DNA of 64,000 nt from Pseudovibrio axinellae (GCF_900110875.1 NZ_FOFM01000003.1:62001-126000), one strand, 5' to 3'. Positions 17,727 through 27,663 are shown, numbered from the stretch's first letter. Numbers and translations: made by a program. Notes: generated by a model not told the origin, from the sequence alone.

Positions 17727-20282
17727 ATGACGAAGTCTATTCCGCAAAATGCGCGTGTTGTGATCATTGGTGGCGGTATTGCTGGGTGTTCAGTTGCGTA
17801 TCATCTGGCAAAGCTTGGCTGGCAGGACATCGTGCTGCTGGAGCGCAAGCAGCTCACCTGCGGCACCACCTGGCATGCCGCAGGGCTGATCGCCCAATTA
17901 CGCGCATCCAAAAACATGACGCGCCTCGCAAAATACTCGCAGGAGCTTTATGGCGAGCTGGAAGCTGAAACTGAAATCGCGACAGGTTTCCGCCGCAACG
18001 GCTCAATCACAGTCGCCTTAACCGAAGAACGCCGCAGCGAGATCCTACGCTCAGCCGCAATGGCGCGAGCGTTTGGGGTGGAAGTGGAAGAAATTTCCAC
18101 CTCAGAACTGTTGGACCGCTACCCCTATGTAAATGCGCAGGATGTAACAGCAGCCGTCTACCTGCCAAAGGATGGGCAGGGCGACCCGGGTAACATCGCG
18201 CTTGCTCTTGCCAAAGGTGCCCGCCAACGCGGAGCACAGGTGTTTGAAGGTGTCAAAGTCACAGGCATTGCTAAGAAAAATGGAGCGGTCTCAGGTGTCT
18301 CTTGGCAGCGAGATAGCAGTGATGAACAAGGCCATATTGCAGCCGATTATGTGGTCAACTGCGCTGGTATGTGGGCGCACCAACTGGGCAAAGTGGCTGG
18401 TGTCAACGTGCCGCTGCATGCCTGTGAGCATTTCTATATGGTCACAGATAACATCGCAGGCCTTCCCCAACTCCCCACACTGCGCGTGCCAGATGAATGT
18501 GCCTACTACAAGGAAGATGCCGGCAAAATCCTGCTGGGCGCGTTTGAGCCAACCGCCAAACCATGGGGCATGCAGGGCATTTTGGATGACTTCTGCTTCG
18601 ATCAACTGCCAGAAGACATCGAACACTTTGAACCCATTCTGGAGCAAGCGGTCAATCGTTTCCCTGAACTGGCAGTGACGGGCATTCACACCTTCTTCAA
18701 CGGCCCTGAAAGCTTCACTCCGGATGATGCCTATCATCTGGGCGAAGCACCGGAACTGAAGAATTTCTTTGTCTGTGCTGGCTTCAACTCCATCGGCATC
18801 CAATCCGCTGGTGGCGCAGGCATGGCGCTTGCGCATTGGATGGAGCATGGTTATCCGCCCTTTGATGTTTCCGACGTTGATATCCGGCGCATGCAGCCGT
18901 TCATGGGCAATAAAACGTTCCTCTATCAACGCTCGAAAGAAACGCTCGGCCTGCTCTATGCCGATCACTTCCCCTTCCGCCAGAAAGCCACGGCACGCGG
19001 CGTCCGTCGCTCTCCGCTGCATGAGCATCTCAAACAAGCAGGCGCAGCGTTTGGTGAAGTTGCTGGTTGGGAACGCGCCAATTGGTTTGCAGAGCAGGGG
19101 CAGGACCCAACCTACGACTACTCCTGGAAACGCCAGAACTGGTTTGAAAACTCCAAACGAGAACACCTCGCCATCCGCAACAATGTCGGTCTCTACGACA
19201 TGTCTTCCTTCGGGAAAATCCGCGTGGAAGGCCCGGATGCAGAAGACCTCCTCAATCATATGTGCGGCGGAAACATGTCTGTGCCTGTAGGCAAAATTGT
19301 CTACACGCAGTTCCTCAATGAACGAGGTGGTATTGAAGCCGACCTCACCGTCACGCGCCTCTCAGAGACTGCTTATCTACTCGTAACTCCAGCAGCCACT
19401 GTTATCCGGGAACTCAGCTGGCTCAATAAGCACAAGGCTGGCGCCAATGTGGTCATCACCGACATTACAGCAGGTGAAGCCACATTGATGGTGATGGGGC
19501 CAAACTCAAGAGAGCTGCTCTCCAAAGTCTCCAATCACGATTGGTCCAACGAGAACCATTCATTCGGAACCATGCAGGAGATCGAACTCGGCATGGGATT
19601 GGCCCGAGCCTATCGTGTGTCCTATGTGGGAGAGCTTGGCTGGGAGCTCTATGTCTCAACCGACATGGCCGCCCACGCTTATGAGACACTGGTGGAAGCA
19701 GGCGCCGATATCGACCTGAAACTCTGCGGTCTCCACGCAATGGATTCCCTGCGTATTGAGAAAGGCTTCCGACATTTCGGACACGATATCACCGAGGAAG
19801 ATCATGTTGTGGAAGCAGGTCTCGGCTTTGCTGTCAGCACCAAGAAACCATCCTTCATCGGCAGAGACGCAGTCTTGCGAAGGAAAGAAGAGGGCCTCTC
19901 ATCCCGAATGCTGCAGTTCAAGCTGAAAGATTCAGAACCACTTCTGCATCACAACGAACCAGTCCTGCGCGATGGTGAGATCGTCGGTTACCTCACCTCC
20001 GGCAACTACGGCCACACTCTGGGCGGTGCCATTGGCCTTGGCTACGTGCCGTGCAAAGGCGAAACAATCAAAGACATGCTCGCCTCCAGCTACCAGATCG
20101 ACGTCGAAGGCACACTCTGCGACGCAAAAGTATCCTTCCAGCCAATGTATGACCCCAAAGGACTACGTATGCGCGGGCTGAAGGAAGCTGGAAAGCGCAG
20201 AACTGAAGACAACACCTCGCACGGCATAACAGATACCTTAAAAGAAAAAAGCCCGAGCAGTGGTCAGCTGCGCGGGCTTTAA
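17727..20282 (+). CDS. Dimethylglycine dehydrogenase-like FAD/folate protein (DAO plus GcvT domains)
   Basis: From the ATG at 17727 (SD GGGGAGG) the protein has 851 residues. The N-terminal half is an FAD oxidoreductase with dinucleotide motif VVIIGGGIAGCSVAYHLA (11-28) and TTWHAAGL, whose histidine (His50) is the covalent flavin site in dimethylglycine and sarcosine dehydrogenases. The C-terminal half (about 440-820) is a GcvT/aminomethyltransferase folate domain with ELGWELYV and GLHAMDSLRIEKG. Enzymes of this form demethylate N-methyl amino compounds and pass the carbon to tetrahydrofolate. Placed between tpa and xsc, it may act on N-methylated taurine; that is inference. The last 30 codons run through a terminator. 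Confidence 0.88.
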   Translation: MTKSIPQNARVVIIGGGIAGCSVAYHLAKLGWQDIVLLERKQLTCGTTWHAAGLIAQLRASKNMTRLAKYSQELYGELEAETEIATGFRRNGSITVALTEERRSEILRSAAMARAFGVEVEEISTSELLDRYPYVNAQDVTAAVYLPKDGQGDPGNIALALAKGARQRGAQVFEGVKVTGIAKKNGAVSGVSWQRDSSDEQGHIAADYVVNCAGMWAHQLGKVAGVNVPLHACEHFYMVTDNIAGLPQLPTLRVPDECAYYKEDAGKILLGAFEPTAKPWGMQGILDDFCFDQLPEDIEHFEPILEQAVNRFPELAVTGIHTFFNGPESFTPDDAYHLGEAPELKNFFVCAGFNSIGIQSAGGAGMALAHWMEHGYPPFDVSDVDIRRMQPFMGNKTFLYQRSKETLGLLYADHFPFRQKATARGVRRSPLHEHLKQAGAAFGEVAGWERANWFAEQGQDPTYDYSWKRQNWFENSKREHLAIRNNVGLYDMSSFGKIRVEGPDAEDLLNHMCGGNMSVPVGKIVYTQFLNERGGIEADLTVTRLSETAYLLVTPAATVIRELSWLNKHKAGANVVITDITAGEATLMVMGPNSRELLSKVSNHDWSNENHSFGTMQEIELGMGLARAYRVSYVGELGWELYVSTDMAAHAYETLVEAGADIDLKLCGLHAMDSLRIEKGFRHFGHDITEEDHVVEAGLGFAVSTKKPSFIGRDAVLRRKEEGLSSRMLQFKLKDSEPLLHHNEPVLRDGEIVGYLTSGNYGHTLGGAIGLGYVPCKGETIKDMLASSYQIDVEGTLCDAKVSFQPMYDPKGLRMRGLKEAGKRRTEDNTSHGITDTLKEKSPSSGQLRGL
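20239..20280 (-). terminator. Terminator for xsc, overlapping the end of the flavoprotein gene
   Basis: Arms 20248-20255 and 20273-20280 pair, with an inner GCAG/CTGC stem, and on the minus strand the hairpin is followed by a run of T/C (A-rich 20239-20250 on the plus strand). It ends the convergent xsc transcript and lies inside the last codons of the plus-strand gene. Confidence 0.85.
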
Positions 20283-20329
20283 GGTTCATGCCCCTCTCTG
20301 AGGAGGTGAGATGGGCACTGCTGGGGGAC

Positions 20330-22108
20330 TTACGCGAGTTCTTGTTCGCGCATATCTTCCGCGTTGATGCCAGCGACAGCAACAGGTGCTTTCATGGCGT
20401 CTCTGCGGAAAGGCTCACCAAGTTCCTGGTTGAGGATCACCTCAATGAATGTGGTCTCGTTACGCTGCATTTGGCCTTCAATGGCTTCATTCAAAGTCTG
20501 GCTCAGCTCGTCCATGCTGAATACTTGCACACCTTTCAGGCCACATGCTTCCGCAATCTTGGCGTACTGAACTTCCAGATTAAGCTCAGTGCCAACGAAG
20601 TTGTCGTCGTACCACAGCGTCGTGTTGCGCTTCTCCGCACCCCATTGATAGTTGCGGAAGATCACCATGGTGATTGGCGGCCAGTCATCGCGACCACACG
20701 CTGTCATTTCGTTCATGGAAATACCAAAGGCACCGTCACCAGCAAAACCAACCACTGGCACATTAGGACGACCAATCTTTGCGCCCAAAATGGCAGGCAA
20801 GCCGTAACCGCAAGGCCCGAACAGACCCGGAGCAAGATACTTCCGCCCCTCATCAAAACTCGGATAGGCATTGCCAATGGCGCAGTTGTTGCCAATGTCA
20901 GAGGAGATAATCGCCTCTTTCGGCAGCGCTGCCTGAATAGCGCGCCATGCCATGCGTGGAGACATGCGCTCTGGTTCACGGTCGCGCGCGCGCTCGTTCC
21001 ATGTCGTGCCCGGGTCATCCTCCTCATGGTTCATGGAGGAGAGCTGTTGCAACCAGGCAGACTTGGTCTGGTGCAACAGTGCTTCGCGGTCATTGCGGCC
21101 ATCATCACCCGCATGGGCCGCTAGCTCTTGCAAAATCTGCTCCGCCACAGCCCGCGCATCACCCTGAATACCAACGCTAACTTTCTTGGTCAGGCCAATG
21201 CGGTCGGAGTTGATGTCCACCTGAATGACCTTTGCATTTACGGGCCAATAATCCATTCCGTAGCATGGCAGAGTGGAAAACGGATTGAGGCGCGTGCCAA
21301 GCGCTAATACCACATCAGCTTTGGAAATTAACTCCATCGCCGCCTTGGAGCCGTTGTAACCAAGCGGACCAACACTAAGCGCATGATTGCCGGGGAAAGC
21401 ATCATTGTGCTGATAACCACAACACACCGGCGCACTCAGCTTTTCCGCCAACTTAACTGAAGCCTGAATAGCGCCACTGAGCACAACACCCGCGCCGTTC
21501 AAAATGACAGGGAACTTTGCTTCGGAAAGCAACGCTGCCGCCTGTTTGATAGACTGCTGCCCACCGCGTGGTTTCTCCATGCGTACGATCTGCGGCAGCT
21601 CGATATCAATCACCTGTGTCCAGTAATCGCGCGGTATGTTGATTTGGGCAGGGGCACAGCCACGCCATGCTTTCTCAATCACACGGTTCAAAACTTCTGC
21701 GATACGGGAGGGATCCCGCACTTCTTCCTGATAACAAACCATATCCTGAAACAGAGCCATCTGCTCAATTTCCTGGAAGCCACCTTGTCCGATGGTTTTG
21801 TTGGCTGCCTGGGGAGTAACAAGCAGCAAGGGGGTATGGTTCCAGTAAGCGGTTTTGATGGGGGTCACGAAATTGGTAATGCCCGGTCCATTTTGAGCTA
21901 TTGCCATGCTCATTTTACCTGTGGAGCGGGAGTACCCGTCTGCGCTCATGCCGGCATTGCACTCATGGGCACAATCCCAAAACTTTATGCCAGCAGCGGG
22001 AAAGAGATCTGAAACTGGCATCATTGCTGAGCCAATAATGCCAAAAGCGTTATCAATGCCATGCATTTGCAGGACTTTTACAAAAGCCTCTTCGGTGGTC
22101 ATCTTCAT
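20330..22108 (-). CDS. xsc: Sulfoacetaldehyde acetyltransferase
   Basis: This 592-residue thiamine-diphosphate enzyme converts sulfoacetaldehyde and phosphate to acetyl phosphate and sulfite. It opens MTTEEAFVKVLQMHGIDNAF and has the catalytic-glutamate region HECNAGMSADGYSR, IAQNGPGITNF, and the TPP-binding motif VGFAGDGAFGISMNE. The family member closest in layout is Xsc, not acetolactate synthase, as shown by the taurine neighbours and by IIGSAMMPVSDLFP. It is transcribed alone on the minus strand; no pta/ackA or sulfite exporter is in the window. Confidence 0.95.
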   Translation of the reverse strand: MKMTTEEAFVKVLQMHGIDNAFGIIGSAMMPVSDLFPAAGIKFWDCAHECNAGMSADGYSRSTGKMSMAIAQNGPGITNFVTPIKTAYWNHTPLLLVTPQAANKTIGQGGFQEIEQMALFQDMVCYQEEVRDPSRIAEVLNRVIEKAWRGCAPAQINIPRDYWTQVIDIELPQIVRMEKPRGGQQSIKQAAALLSEAKFPVILNGAGVVLSGAIQASVKLAEKLSAPVCCGYQHNDAFPGNHALSVGPLGYNGSKAAMELISKADVVLALGTRLNPFSTLPCYGMDYWPVNAKVIQVDINSDRIGLTKKVSVGIQGDARAVAEQILQELAAHAGDDGRNDREALLHQTKSAWLQQLSSMNHEEDDPGTTWNERARDREPERMSPRMAWRAIQAALPKEAIISSDIGNNCAIGNAYPSFDEGRKYLAPGLFGPCGYGLPAILGAKIGRPNVPVVGFAGDGAFGISMNEMTACGRDDWPPITMVIFRNYQWGAEKRNTTLWYDDNFVGTELNLEVQYAKIAEACGLKGVQVFSMDELSQTLNEAIEGQMQRNETTFIEVILNQELGEPFRRDAMKAPVAVAGINAEDMREQELA

Positions 22109-22197
22109 CGTGCAACTCCTCCCAGCACGTCACAAGCGAATGCTGTGACCGGCACATGTGGTATGCTGGTCAGCCTAGCTTGAGCTGGCAAAGGGCA

Positions 22198-22229
22198 TTA
22201 GGGCCAGATTAGACTATCCCATAGTCCAG
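22198..22229 (-). promoter_or_regulatory. Candidate TauR operator: direct repeats before xsc
   Basis: On the minus strand CTGGACTATG (22220-22229) and CTGGCCCTAA (22198-22207) are direct repeats 22 bases apart, about 90 bases upstream of xsc. Sequence and spacing match the pair before tpa. Confidence 0.7.
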
Positions 22230-22328
22230 ATGCACTGAATCGATTGAAGATAAACACCAAATGTGACCACCAAGGTCTTGAGGCTAAGGCATTTCAGGGC
22301 TCAATCGCCTTTTTTAATACTGCGGGTA

Positions 22329-24134
22329 TTAAAGGGCTTTGGAGCTTTCACAAACCAGGCTTGCCGGGATCAATCCACGCAAAGAGTTGCCAACATAAAG
22401 GACATCCGCTTCTTTTAGATCCTGCAGTGTCAGGTCTGCTTCCTCGGCATATCCGTAATCCAGCAATCCGGCTCGAAACACACTCGGCAGCAAGCCATGA
22501 GTATGGGCAGGGGTTAGCAACTTCCCCCCTTTAAGAAGGAACAAACTGGTGAAGCTACCCTCAGTCAGATAACCGAGCTCATTAAGGAAGATCACCTCAG
22601 TACAGCCATGCTCTGACGCATAAGCGGTGCGGGTTTGATCATAAAAAGACCGCCGACTGGTCTTGTGGAACAAGAAACGATCCTGTGAATGGACTGGTTC
22701 ATCAGCAACGCAAATACGCCAGCTTTGGGCGTGAGAATCTGGCATATCCTGAGCAGTAAGCGCCAATCGGCCATCTTCAGAAAGGTCCAGCCGCACCCGC
22801 TGTGGGCTTGTAAAGTTGTCAGCATGGTTATGAAGCACTGCTATGGCCTGCTCCACATTCCAGTTGAACCCGAAATAAGCTGCGCTATCTGCAAGACGGT
22901 GGAGGTGGCGTTCCAAAAGCGTATATCCGTCCTTTGGTGTCCATCCCATCGTTTCAAAAAGGGTGAAAGGTTCGTGCGACACATTAAGGAAGTTTAGCTT
23001 TAGCAGGCACTCATCGTATTCTGGCGAAGCACCGGAATCAAATACCACGCCTGAGCCTGTTCCAACTTCCGCAGAACCATCTTCCTCAACCACCAAGCTA
23101 CGAATCGCAACGTTAAAGGTGAAGTCTCCGCTGGGCTCAATCAAGCCGATGGACCCAGTGTAAATACCGCGCGGATTTCTCTCCAGATCGTTAATAATCT
23201 CCATCGCTGAAAGCTTGGGCGCACCTGTGATGGAACCGCAAGGAAACAGCTCAGCAATAATGTCCGGCAGTTCCGCCCCATCAACCAACTCTCCAGTGGT
23301 GGTGGACGTCATCTGGAAGAGGCTCCGATATTGCTCAACCTCGCAATGGGATGGCACGCGTACACTGCCCGCCTTGGTGATGCGAGACAGGTCGTTGCGC
23401 ATCAAATCAAGGATCATGGTGTTTTCAGCGCGTGACTTCTCATCACTTTGTAACCACTGCTTAATGCGAGTATCTTCCGCTGTTGTGCGTCCGCGCTCGG
23501 CAGTGCCCTTCATCGGGCGCGTGGTCAATTGCTGCCCCTTACGCTCCAAAAACAGCTCAGGAGAGATCGAAAGAACCTTTTGATCACCCAAATGCATTAG
23601 GGCTGCATAGCCAACTGGCTGCTGAAACAACAGTTCATCGAACAAACCGGCTACGCTGCCCGTTTGCTCCAACTCCGCACGCATGGTCAGGTTAATCTGA
23701 TAGATATCTCCCTGCGCCAAGTGCTGCTGTGTTTTAGCAAATGCGCCCTCATAGTCGCCCTTGCTCATGTCAAACTGTTTGATCTGGATGGTCGGGGCAG
23801 CCTCATCGGCTGCAGCCTGTTTCAACCACTCATGTTCTTCACTGCGAGAAAGAAGGGTAGGTGCATCATAAACGCCAAACCATGCAAGAGGCACGGTGCC
23901 AGACCCCGTAAAACGGGCTTTCAGCTTGTCTTCAAACGCAAATCCAAATTCGTAAGCAAAGAAACCTGCTAAATAGGCACCAGCCTTGCGCTCCCGTTCT
24001 AACGCGTCAAGAAACGGGCGAACTTCGTGAAGATCATTGCAGGTGAGGACGCGTTTGGGACTATGAAAGAGGCGCGCAGGCTCATTGCTAAGCCTGTCGA
24101 CAAGAAGAACTGTTCCACACGCAAACTGCGCCAT
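22329..24134 (-). CDS. pabB: Fused aminodeoxychorismate synthase component I and 4-amino-4-deoxychorismate lyase
   Basis: The ATG at 24134 (GGGAAAG upstream) gives 601 residues in two enzymes. The N-terminal part is a chorismate-binding PabB domain with the active-site lysine motif RPMKGTAERG, SRAENTMILDLMRNDL and CGSITGAPKLSAMEII. From about residue 375 a class IV aminotransferase-fold PabC domain follows (LFETMGWTPKDGYTLLERHLHRL, VIFLNELGYLTEGSFTSLFL). Together they make p-aminobenzoate for folate from chorismate, with a separate PabA glutaminase. A GTG start at 24167 is possible but has no ribosome site. Confidence 0.92.
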   Translation of the reverse strand: MAQFACGTVLLVDRLSNEPARLFHSPKRVLTCNDLHEVRPFLDALERERKAGAYLAGFFAYEFGFAFEDKLKARFTGSGTVPLAWFGVYDAPTLLSRSEEHEWLKQAAADEAAPTIQIKQFDMSKGDYEGAFAKTQQHLAQGDIYQINLTMRAELEQTGSVAGLFDELLFQQPVGYAALMHLGDQKVLSISPELFLERKGQQLTTRPMKGTAERGRTTAEDTRIKQWLQSDEKSRAENTMILDLMRNDLSRITKAGSVRVPSHCEVEQYRSLFQMTSTTTGELVDGAELPDIIAELFPCGSITGAPKLSAMEIINDLERNPRGIYTGSIGLIEPSGDFTFNVAIRSLVVEEDGSAEVGTGSGVVFDSGASPEYDECLLKLNFLNVSHEPFTLFETMGWTPKDGYTLLERHLHRLADSAAYFGFNWNVEQAIAVLHNHADNFTSPQRVRLDLSEDGRLALTAQDMPDSHAQSWRICVADEPVHSQDRFLFHKTSRRSFYDQTRTAYASEHGCTEVIFLNELGYLTEGSFTSLFLLKGGKLLTPAHTHGLLPSVFRAGLLDYGYAEEADLTLQDLKEADVLYVGNSLRGLIPASLVCESSKAL

Positions 24135-24324
24135 GCTTTCCCATTCTTTTTCGGAGTATCCAATCACAGGAGCTGAATACCAGTAGATTCCGCCAAGGCA
24201 ATCACAAAATTCTCTCCAAGTAAGTTTGTTGAGTAATTTTGCAAGGATGTAATCTGTTTTGCAAAGAAAACCTCGGAAAACCCTGAGGCATGACCAATCG
24301 CTGGGGCAGCTTTATTGCGGCCAA

Positions 24325-24349
24325 GAAAAAGGGCCGCCAATGGCGACCC
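24325..24349 (-). terminator. Rho-independent terminator after the chemotaxis gene
   Basis: An 8-bp stem (24342-24349 with 24331-24338, one G-U) with a three-base loop is followed on the minus strand by five or six T (24325-24330). Confidence 0.85.
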
Positions 24350-24374
24350 GCATCATCATCTCAATGTATTGATC

Positions 24375-25853
24375 TTAGGCGGCATCGTGGAAGAAGCGCT
24401 CAAGAGTATCGTGAACCTTGCTCAGGTCATCGTCGACCCTACTAGCTTTCTCGTTCACATTGGCCACCGAGCTTGCCGCTTCATTCATAGCGTTGCTCAA
24501 GCTTTTGGTGCTCTGGGAGACCGCCTGTGTTCCCTCTGCGGCGGCTGCAATGTTCTCAGAGATTTCGTTGGTTGCATCGCCTTGTTGAGTAACAGCCTCT
24601 GCAATCACGCTGGTATGAGAGTTCACTTCATCCATAGTCTGGGAAATGGAGCCAATCGCATCAACCGCTTCGCGGGTGCGGTCCTGAATTGCAGATACCT
24701 GCGAGGCGATTTCTTCTGTCGCTTTGGATGTCTGGTTGGCCAGCTCTTTAACTTCAGCGGCCACCACTGCAAAGCCTTTACCAGCTTCTCCTGCACGTGC
24801 AGCCTCAATCGTTGCGTTCAGTGCCAACAAGTTGGTTTGCTCTGCAATAGCCTGAATGAGCGTTACAACTTCGCCGATGCGGCTTGCAGCTTCAGCAAGG
24901 CTGCCAATGGTGTCGTTGGTTTCCTGTGCGCCTCGTGTAGCTGCTTCAACCATGTCGCTGGCTTGTGCAATCTGGCGCGCAATCTCGCCAATGGAAGAAG
25001 ACAATTCTTCAGAAGCCGCCGAAACCGTCTGCACATTCTCAGATGCTGCGTTAGAAGAGGTGACAACCTGCGTTGTATGATCGGTACATTCATAGGTCGT
25101 GTTTTCCAGCCTGCGTGAGGCGGTAACGATGCTATGTGTGTTCTCCGAAAGGCTCTTCAGCTGGCCATCAACCGCATCCCTGAGTTGGGAGATATGTTTC
25201 TCCAGGGAGGTGATGCGCTCAGATTGCTCTGAAACTGTGCGTTCACGTTCAGCAAGTTCCGTAGCAAGCGCCTCAGCGCTGGAGGAAAGGTTGCTTTCGC
25301 TCTCATCACTATCAGAGGCTTGCGTCTCGCCCTGATGTCCCAGGAAGGCCATGGTAACACCGGCGAGAAGAACAAGGATGATCAGGTTGCCCGAGGTTGT
25401 GCTCTGCGCGCTCAGCAAAAAGTCTGGTAAGATAAAGAGGCTGCCAAGAAGATAAAGCGCAGCAACTGCGATAAAACCGGAAAGAGCAGCGCTCGTACGT
25501 GAAGAGCCCAAAGCAAGCAATGGCGCAAAGAACAAGATATTGAAGTCTACTTGCCAGCCTTCTGCATACCCGCCAAGTGCAGCAGCACAAGTTGCGACAG
25601 CAGCAAGTAAAGCAAGACATATACCGGAAACAAGCTCAGTGAGGCCAGAATCTTTGTCTTTGAGCCATAATCCGGTTGGAATTGCAGCAAGTAGAAAGGC
25701 AGAGCCTGAAAGTATGCTCATAGTACCGGTGCCTCCAGCCCAGCTCATAGCAAAGCTTAGGAGAGCCAGAACCCAGCCCAGACTGATTGGCCAACTGGTC
25801 GAACCCACGTCAGATTGGCCTACTTCTTCTTCAAATCCGACTGCAGCACTCAT
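24375..25853 (-). CDS. Methyl-accepting chemotaxis protein with membrane-embedded sensor
   Basis: From the ATG at 25853 (SD AAGGGAAG) the protein has 492 residues. Residues about 20-190 contain several consecutive hydrophobic helices with only short loops, so there is no periplasmic ligand domain. A coiled-coil with heptads ([20 protein letters not shown]) leads into the MCP signalling domain, whose hairpin tip [20 protein letters not shown] is intact. A CheW/CheA partner is not in the window. The sensor may read membrane state or a small ligand within the bilayer; this is inference. Confidence 0.9.
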   Translation of the reverse strand: MSAAVGFEEEVGQSDVGSTSWPISLGWVLALLSFAMSWAGGTGTMSILSGSAFLLAAIPTGLWLKDKDSGLTELVSGICLALLAAVATCAAALGGYAEGWQVDFNILFFAPLLALGSSRTSAALSGFIAVAALYLLGSLFILPDFLLSAQSTTSGNLIILVLLAGVTMAFLGHQGETQASDSDESESNLSSSAEALATELAERERTVSEQSERITSLEKHISQLRDAVDGQLKSLSENTHSIVTASRRLENTTYECTDHTTQVVTSSNAASENVQTVSAASEELSSSIGEIARQIAQASDMVEAATRGAQETNDTIGSLAEAASRIGEVVTLIQAIAEQTNLLALNATIEAARAGEAGKGFAVVAAEVKELANQTSKATEEIASQVSAIQDRTREAVDAIGSISQTMDEVNSHTSVIAEAVTQQGDATNEISENIAAAAEGTQAVSQSTKSLSNAMNEAASSVANVNEKASRVDDDLSKVHDTLERFFHDAA

Positions 25854-26172
25854 GTCAGGTCTTCCCTTAATGGTATTGGCGTATGCCATACCGAAATACA
25901 TCCATCCAATGTCCTAAGTGCATCCCGGGCCGATAACGACTTGAAAGCAAACCGAGATACGCCATATTGCAAGCAATCAGCATGCAATTGGATTGCAGCA
26001 GGTTGCTTCGCTGAGCAAGTTCTCAGGTAATGACGGGTGGTTACCTGAGAAATCCTCCTTAAAAGAAGATCACAAGCACGGTTTTGTTATGCAAATGAAT
26101 CTACTCAAATATTGGTTTTAATTTGTATTGGATTTATGCTTAAGAGAAGCTTAACGACGCAGTCTGTAAAGC

Positions 26173-26217
26173 AAAAAAAGGCAGATAGCACCAAATCACT
26201 TGCTTCGGTGTATCTGC
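26173..26217 (-). terminator. Rho-independent terminator after the MarR gene
   Basis: Arms 26181-26192 and 26207-26217 pair with one bulge, and seven T follow on the minus strand (26173-26179). Confidence 0.85.
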
Positions 26218-26268
26218 TTTAAAGACATTGGCATTGAAATTAATTTGCAAAGTCATGTGAAGTAAGGT

Positions 26269-26796
26269 TTAGGCAGGTTCACTCTCTGCTAAGGTTTCAT
26301 CCTTCAACGGATTGTCGTAGCAGTAGCGAGTAGAAGAAGAACTCTCTACGTCATTCAGAATGAACTTAAGCATGGAAGAAAGGTTCTCCAGCTGGCTTTC
26401 ATCTATATTGCTAAGCAAAGAAAGAGCAGCTTTGCGGCGCGCTTCTGCAACATCAACTGCCTTTCGCTTCCCGCGAACGGTCAGCTCCACCATAACTTCC
26501 CTGCCTCTGCGGCGTAAACGCCGAACCAGCCAGCTCTTTTCAAGACGATCTATTAAGCGTACAGTTGCTGAATGACTCAAACGAACTTCTTTAGCAACGG
26601 CCCCGATTGATATGGCTGGTGAACGTCTCATAATAAGAAGGGCAGCAACCGCACTCGTTGAAAGGTCACCATAAGCATCAACACTTGCGTCTTCTAGTGC
26701 TGTGCTTACAGCGGAAAGTTGGTCTGCAATATGATTTGTGTTCATCATAAATTTAATCTCAAATATATTGTCCCGAAGATTCTGACTTTGCGTCAT
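26269..26796 (-). CDS. MarR family transcriptional regulator
   Basis: The 175-residue protein carries a MarR winged helix: ISIGAVAKEVRLSHSATVRLIDRLEKSWLVRRLRRRGREVMVELT (only parts quoted in family terms) with the recognition helix SHSATVRLIDRL and the wing RRRGREVMVEL. The start is uncertain: the ATG at 26796 has no SD, and ATGs at 26748/26745 follow a weak GAG. The regulated gene is not clear; msrA lies upstream on the same strand after an AT-rich gap, so the target may be itself or an unlinked gene. Confidence 0.88.
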   Translation of the reverse strand: MTQSQNLRDNIFEIKFMMNTNHIADQLSAVSTALEDASVDAYGDLSTSAVAALLIMRRSPAISIGAVAKEVRLSHSATVRLIDRLEKSWLVRRLRRRGREVMVELTVRGKRKAVDVAEARRKAALSLLSNIDESQLENLSSMLKFILNDVESSSSTRYCYDNPLKDETLAESEPA

Positions 26797-26964
26797 TAAT
26801 AGGTAATACTAAAGCTGAGATTTAACAAATGCAAGTTTAATAAAATTGAAAATAGTAAGTATTTCTATTTTGTGCATTCTACACAACCAATAAAAACAGC
26901 CAATTATACCCGTTAATACTGGTCTCCTGCTATTATCCATACCTTATTTTTGATCACCTATCGA

Positions 26965-27633
26965 TCAGGGATTAGGAGGTGCAACCGGCAGTGGACAAGT
27001 TGCTCCGGTACCTTGAAGTCCACAGTATCCATCTGGATTTCGCGCTAAATACTGTTGGTGGTATTCTTCAGCATAGTAAAACTCTTTGAGTTCTTCAATC
27101 TCGGTGGTGATGGTAGCTGTGTTTCCAATTTTCTTTAGGGCCTGCTGGTATGTATTTGCAGTTTCCTTAGCTGTCTTAATATCATCTGGGCTCGTCAAAT
27201 AAAGCGCAGATCTATACTGTGTCCCGACGTCATTTCCCTGGCGCATGCCTTGGGTTGGGTCATGGCGCTCCCAAAACGTCTTCAGCAACTGCACCAATGT
27301 AATCTTGGCAGGATCGTAGACCACTTTGACCACTTCAGTGTGCCCTGTCTGGCCAGTACATGTCTCATGATAGGTAGGGTTCTTTGTCGTTCCACCTGCA
27401 AATCCAACAGCGGTGACATGCACGCCCGGAAGTTCCCAAAAGGCGCGCTCTGCCCCCCAATAGCAGCCCATTGCCACATACAGCACCTGAAAGCCTTCTG
27501 GATAAGGACCATCCAGATCGTGACCATTCACGAAGTGTTTGCCTGGTGTTGTAATTGGAGTATCCCGCCCAGGAAGCATTGTACCTGCTTCGGGCATTTG
27601 AAACTTGCTTGAGAGCATTCTGAGAAAGGACAT
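26965..27633 (-). CDS. msrA: Peptide-methionine (S)-S-oxide reductase
   Basis: This 222-residue protein reduces methionine-S-sulfoxide in proteins. The catalytic cysteine is C57 in VAMGCYWGAERAFW, and the family blocks YSGVxFAGG-like VGFAGGTTKNPTYHE and TGHTEVVKVVYDP follow. Two C-terminal cysteines (DGYCGLQ, ATCPLP) could serve as recycling thiols. It has an N-terminal extension of about 45 residues before the domain, as in other alphaproteobacterial MsrA. No signal peptide is seen, so it acts in the cytoplasm. Confidence 0.95.
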   Translation of the reverse strand: MSFLRMLSSKFQMPEAGTMLPGRDTPITTPGKHFVNGHDLDGPYPEGFQVLYVAMGCYWGAERAFWELPGVHVTAVGFAGGTTKNPTYHETCTGQTGHTEVVKVVYDPAKITLVQLLKTFWERHDPTQGMRQGNDVGTQYRSALYLTSPDDIKTAKETANTYQQALKKIGNTATITTEIEELKEFYYAEEYHQQYLARNPDGYCGLQGTGATCPLPVAPPNP

Positions 27634-27663
27634 TGTTCACTTACCTGTCATGGGGACTGGGTA

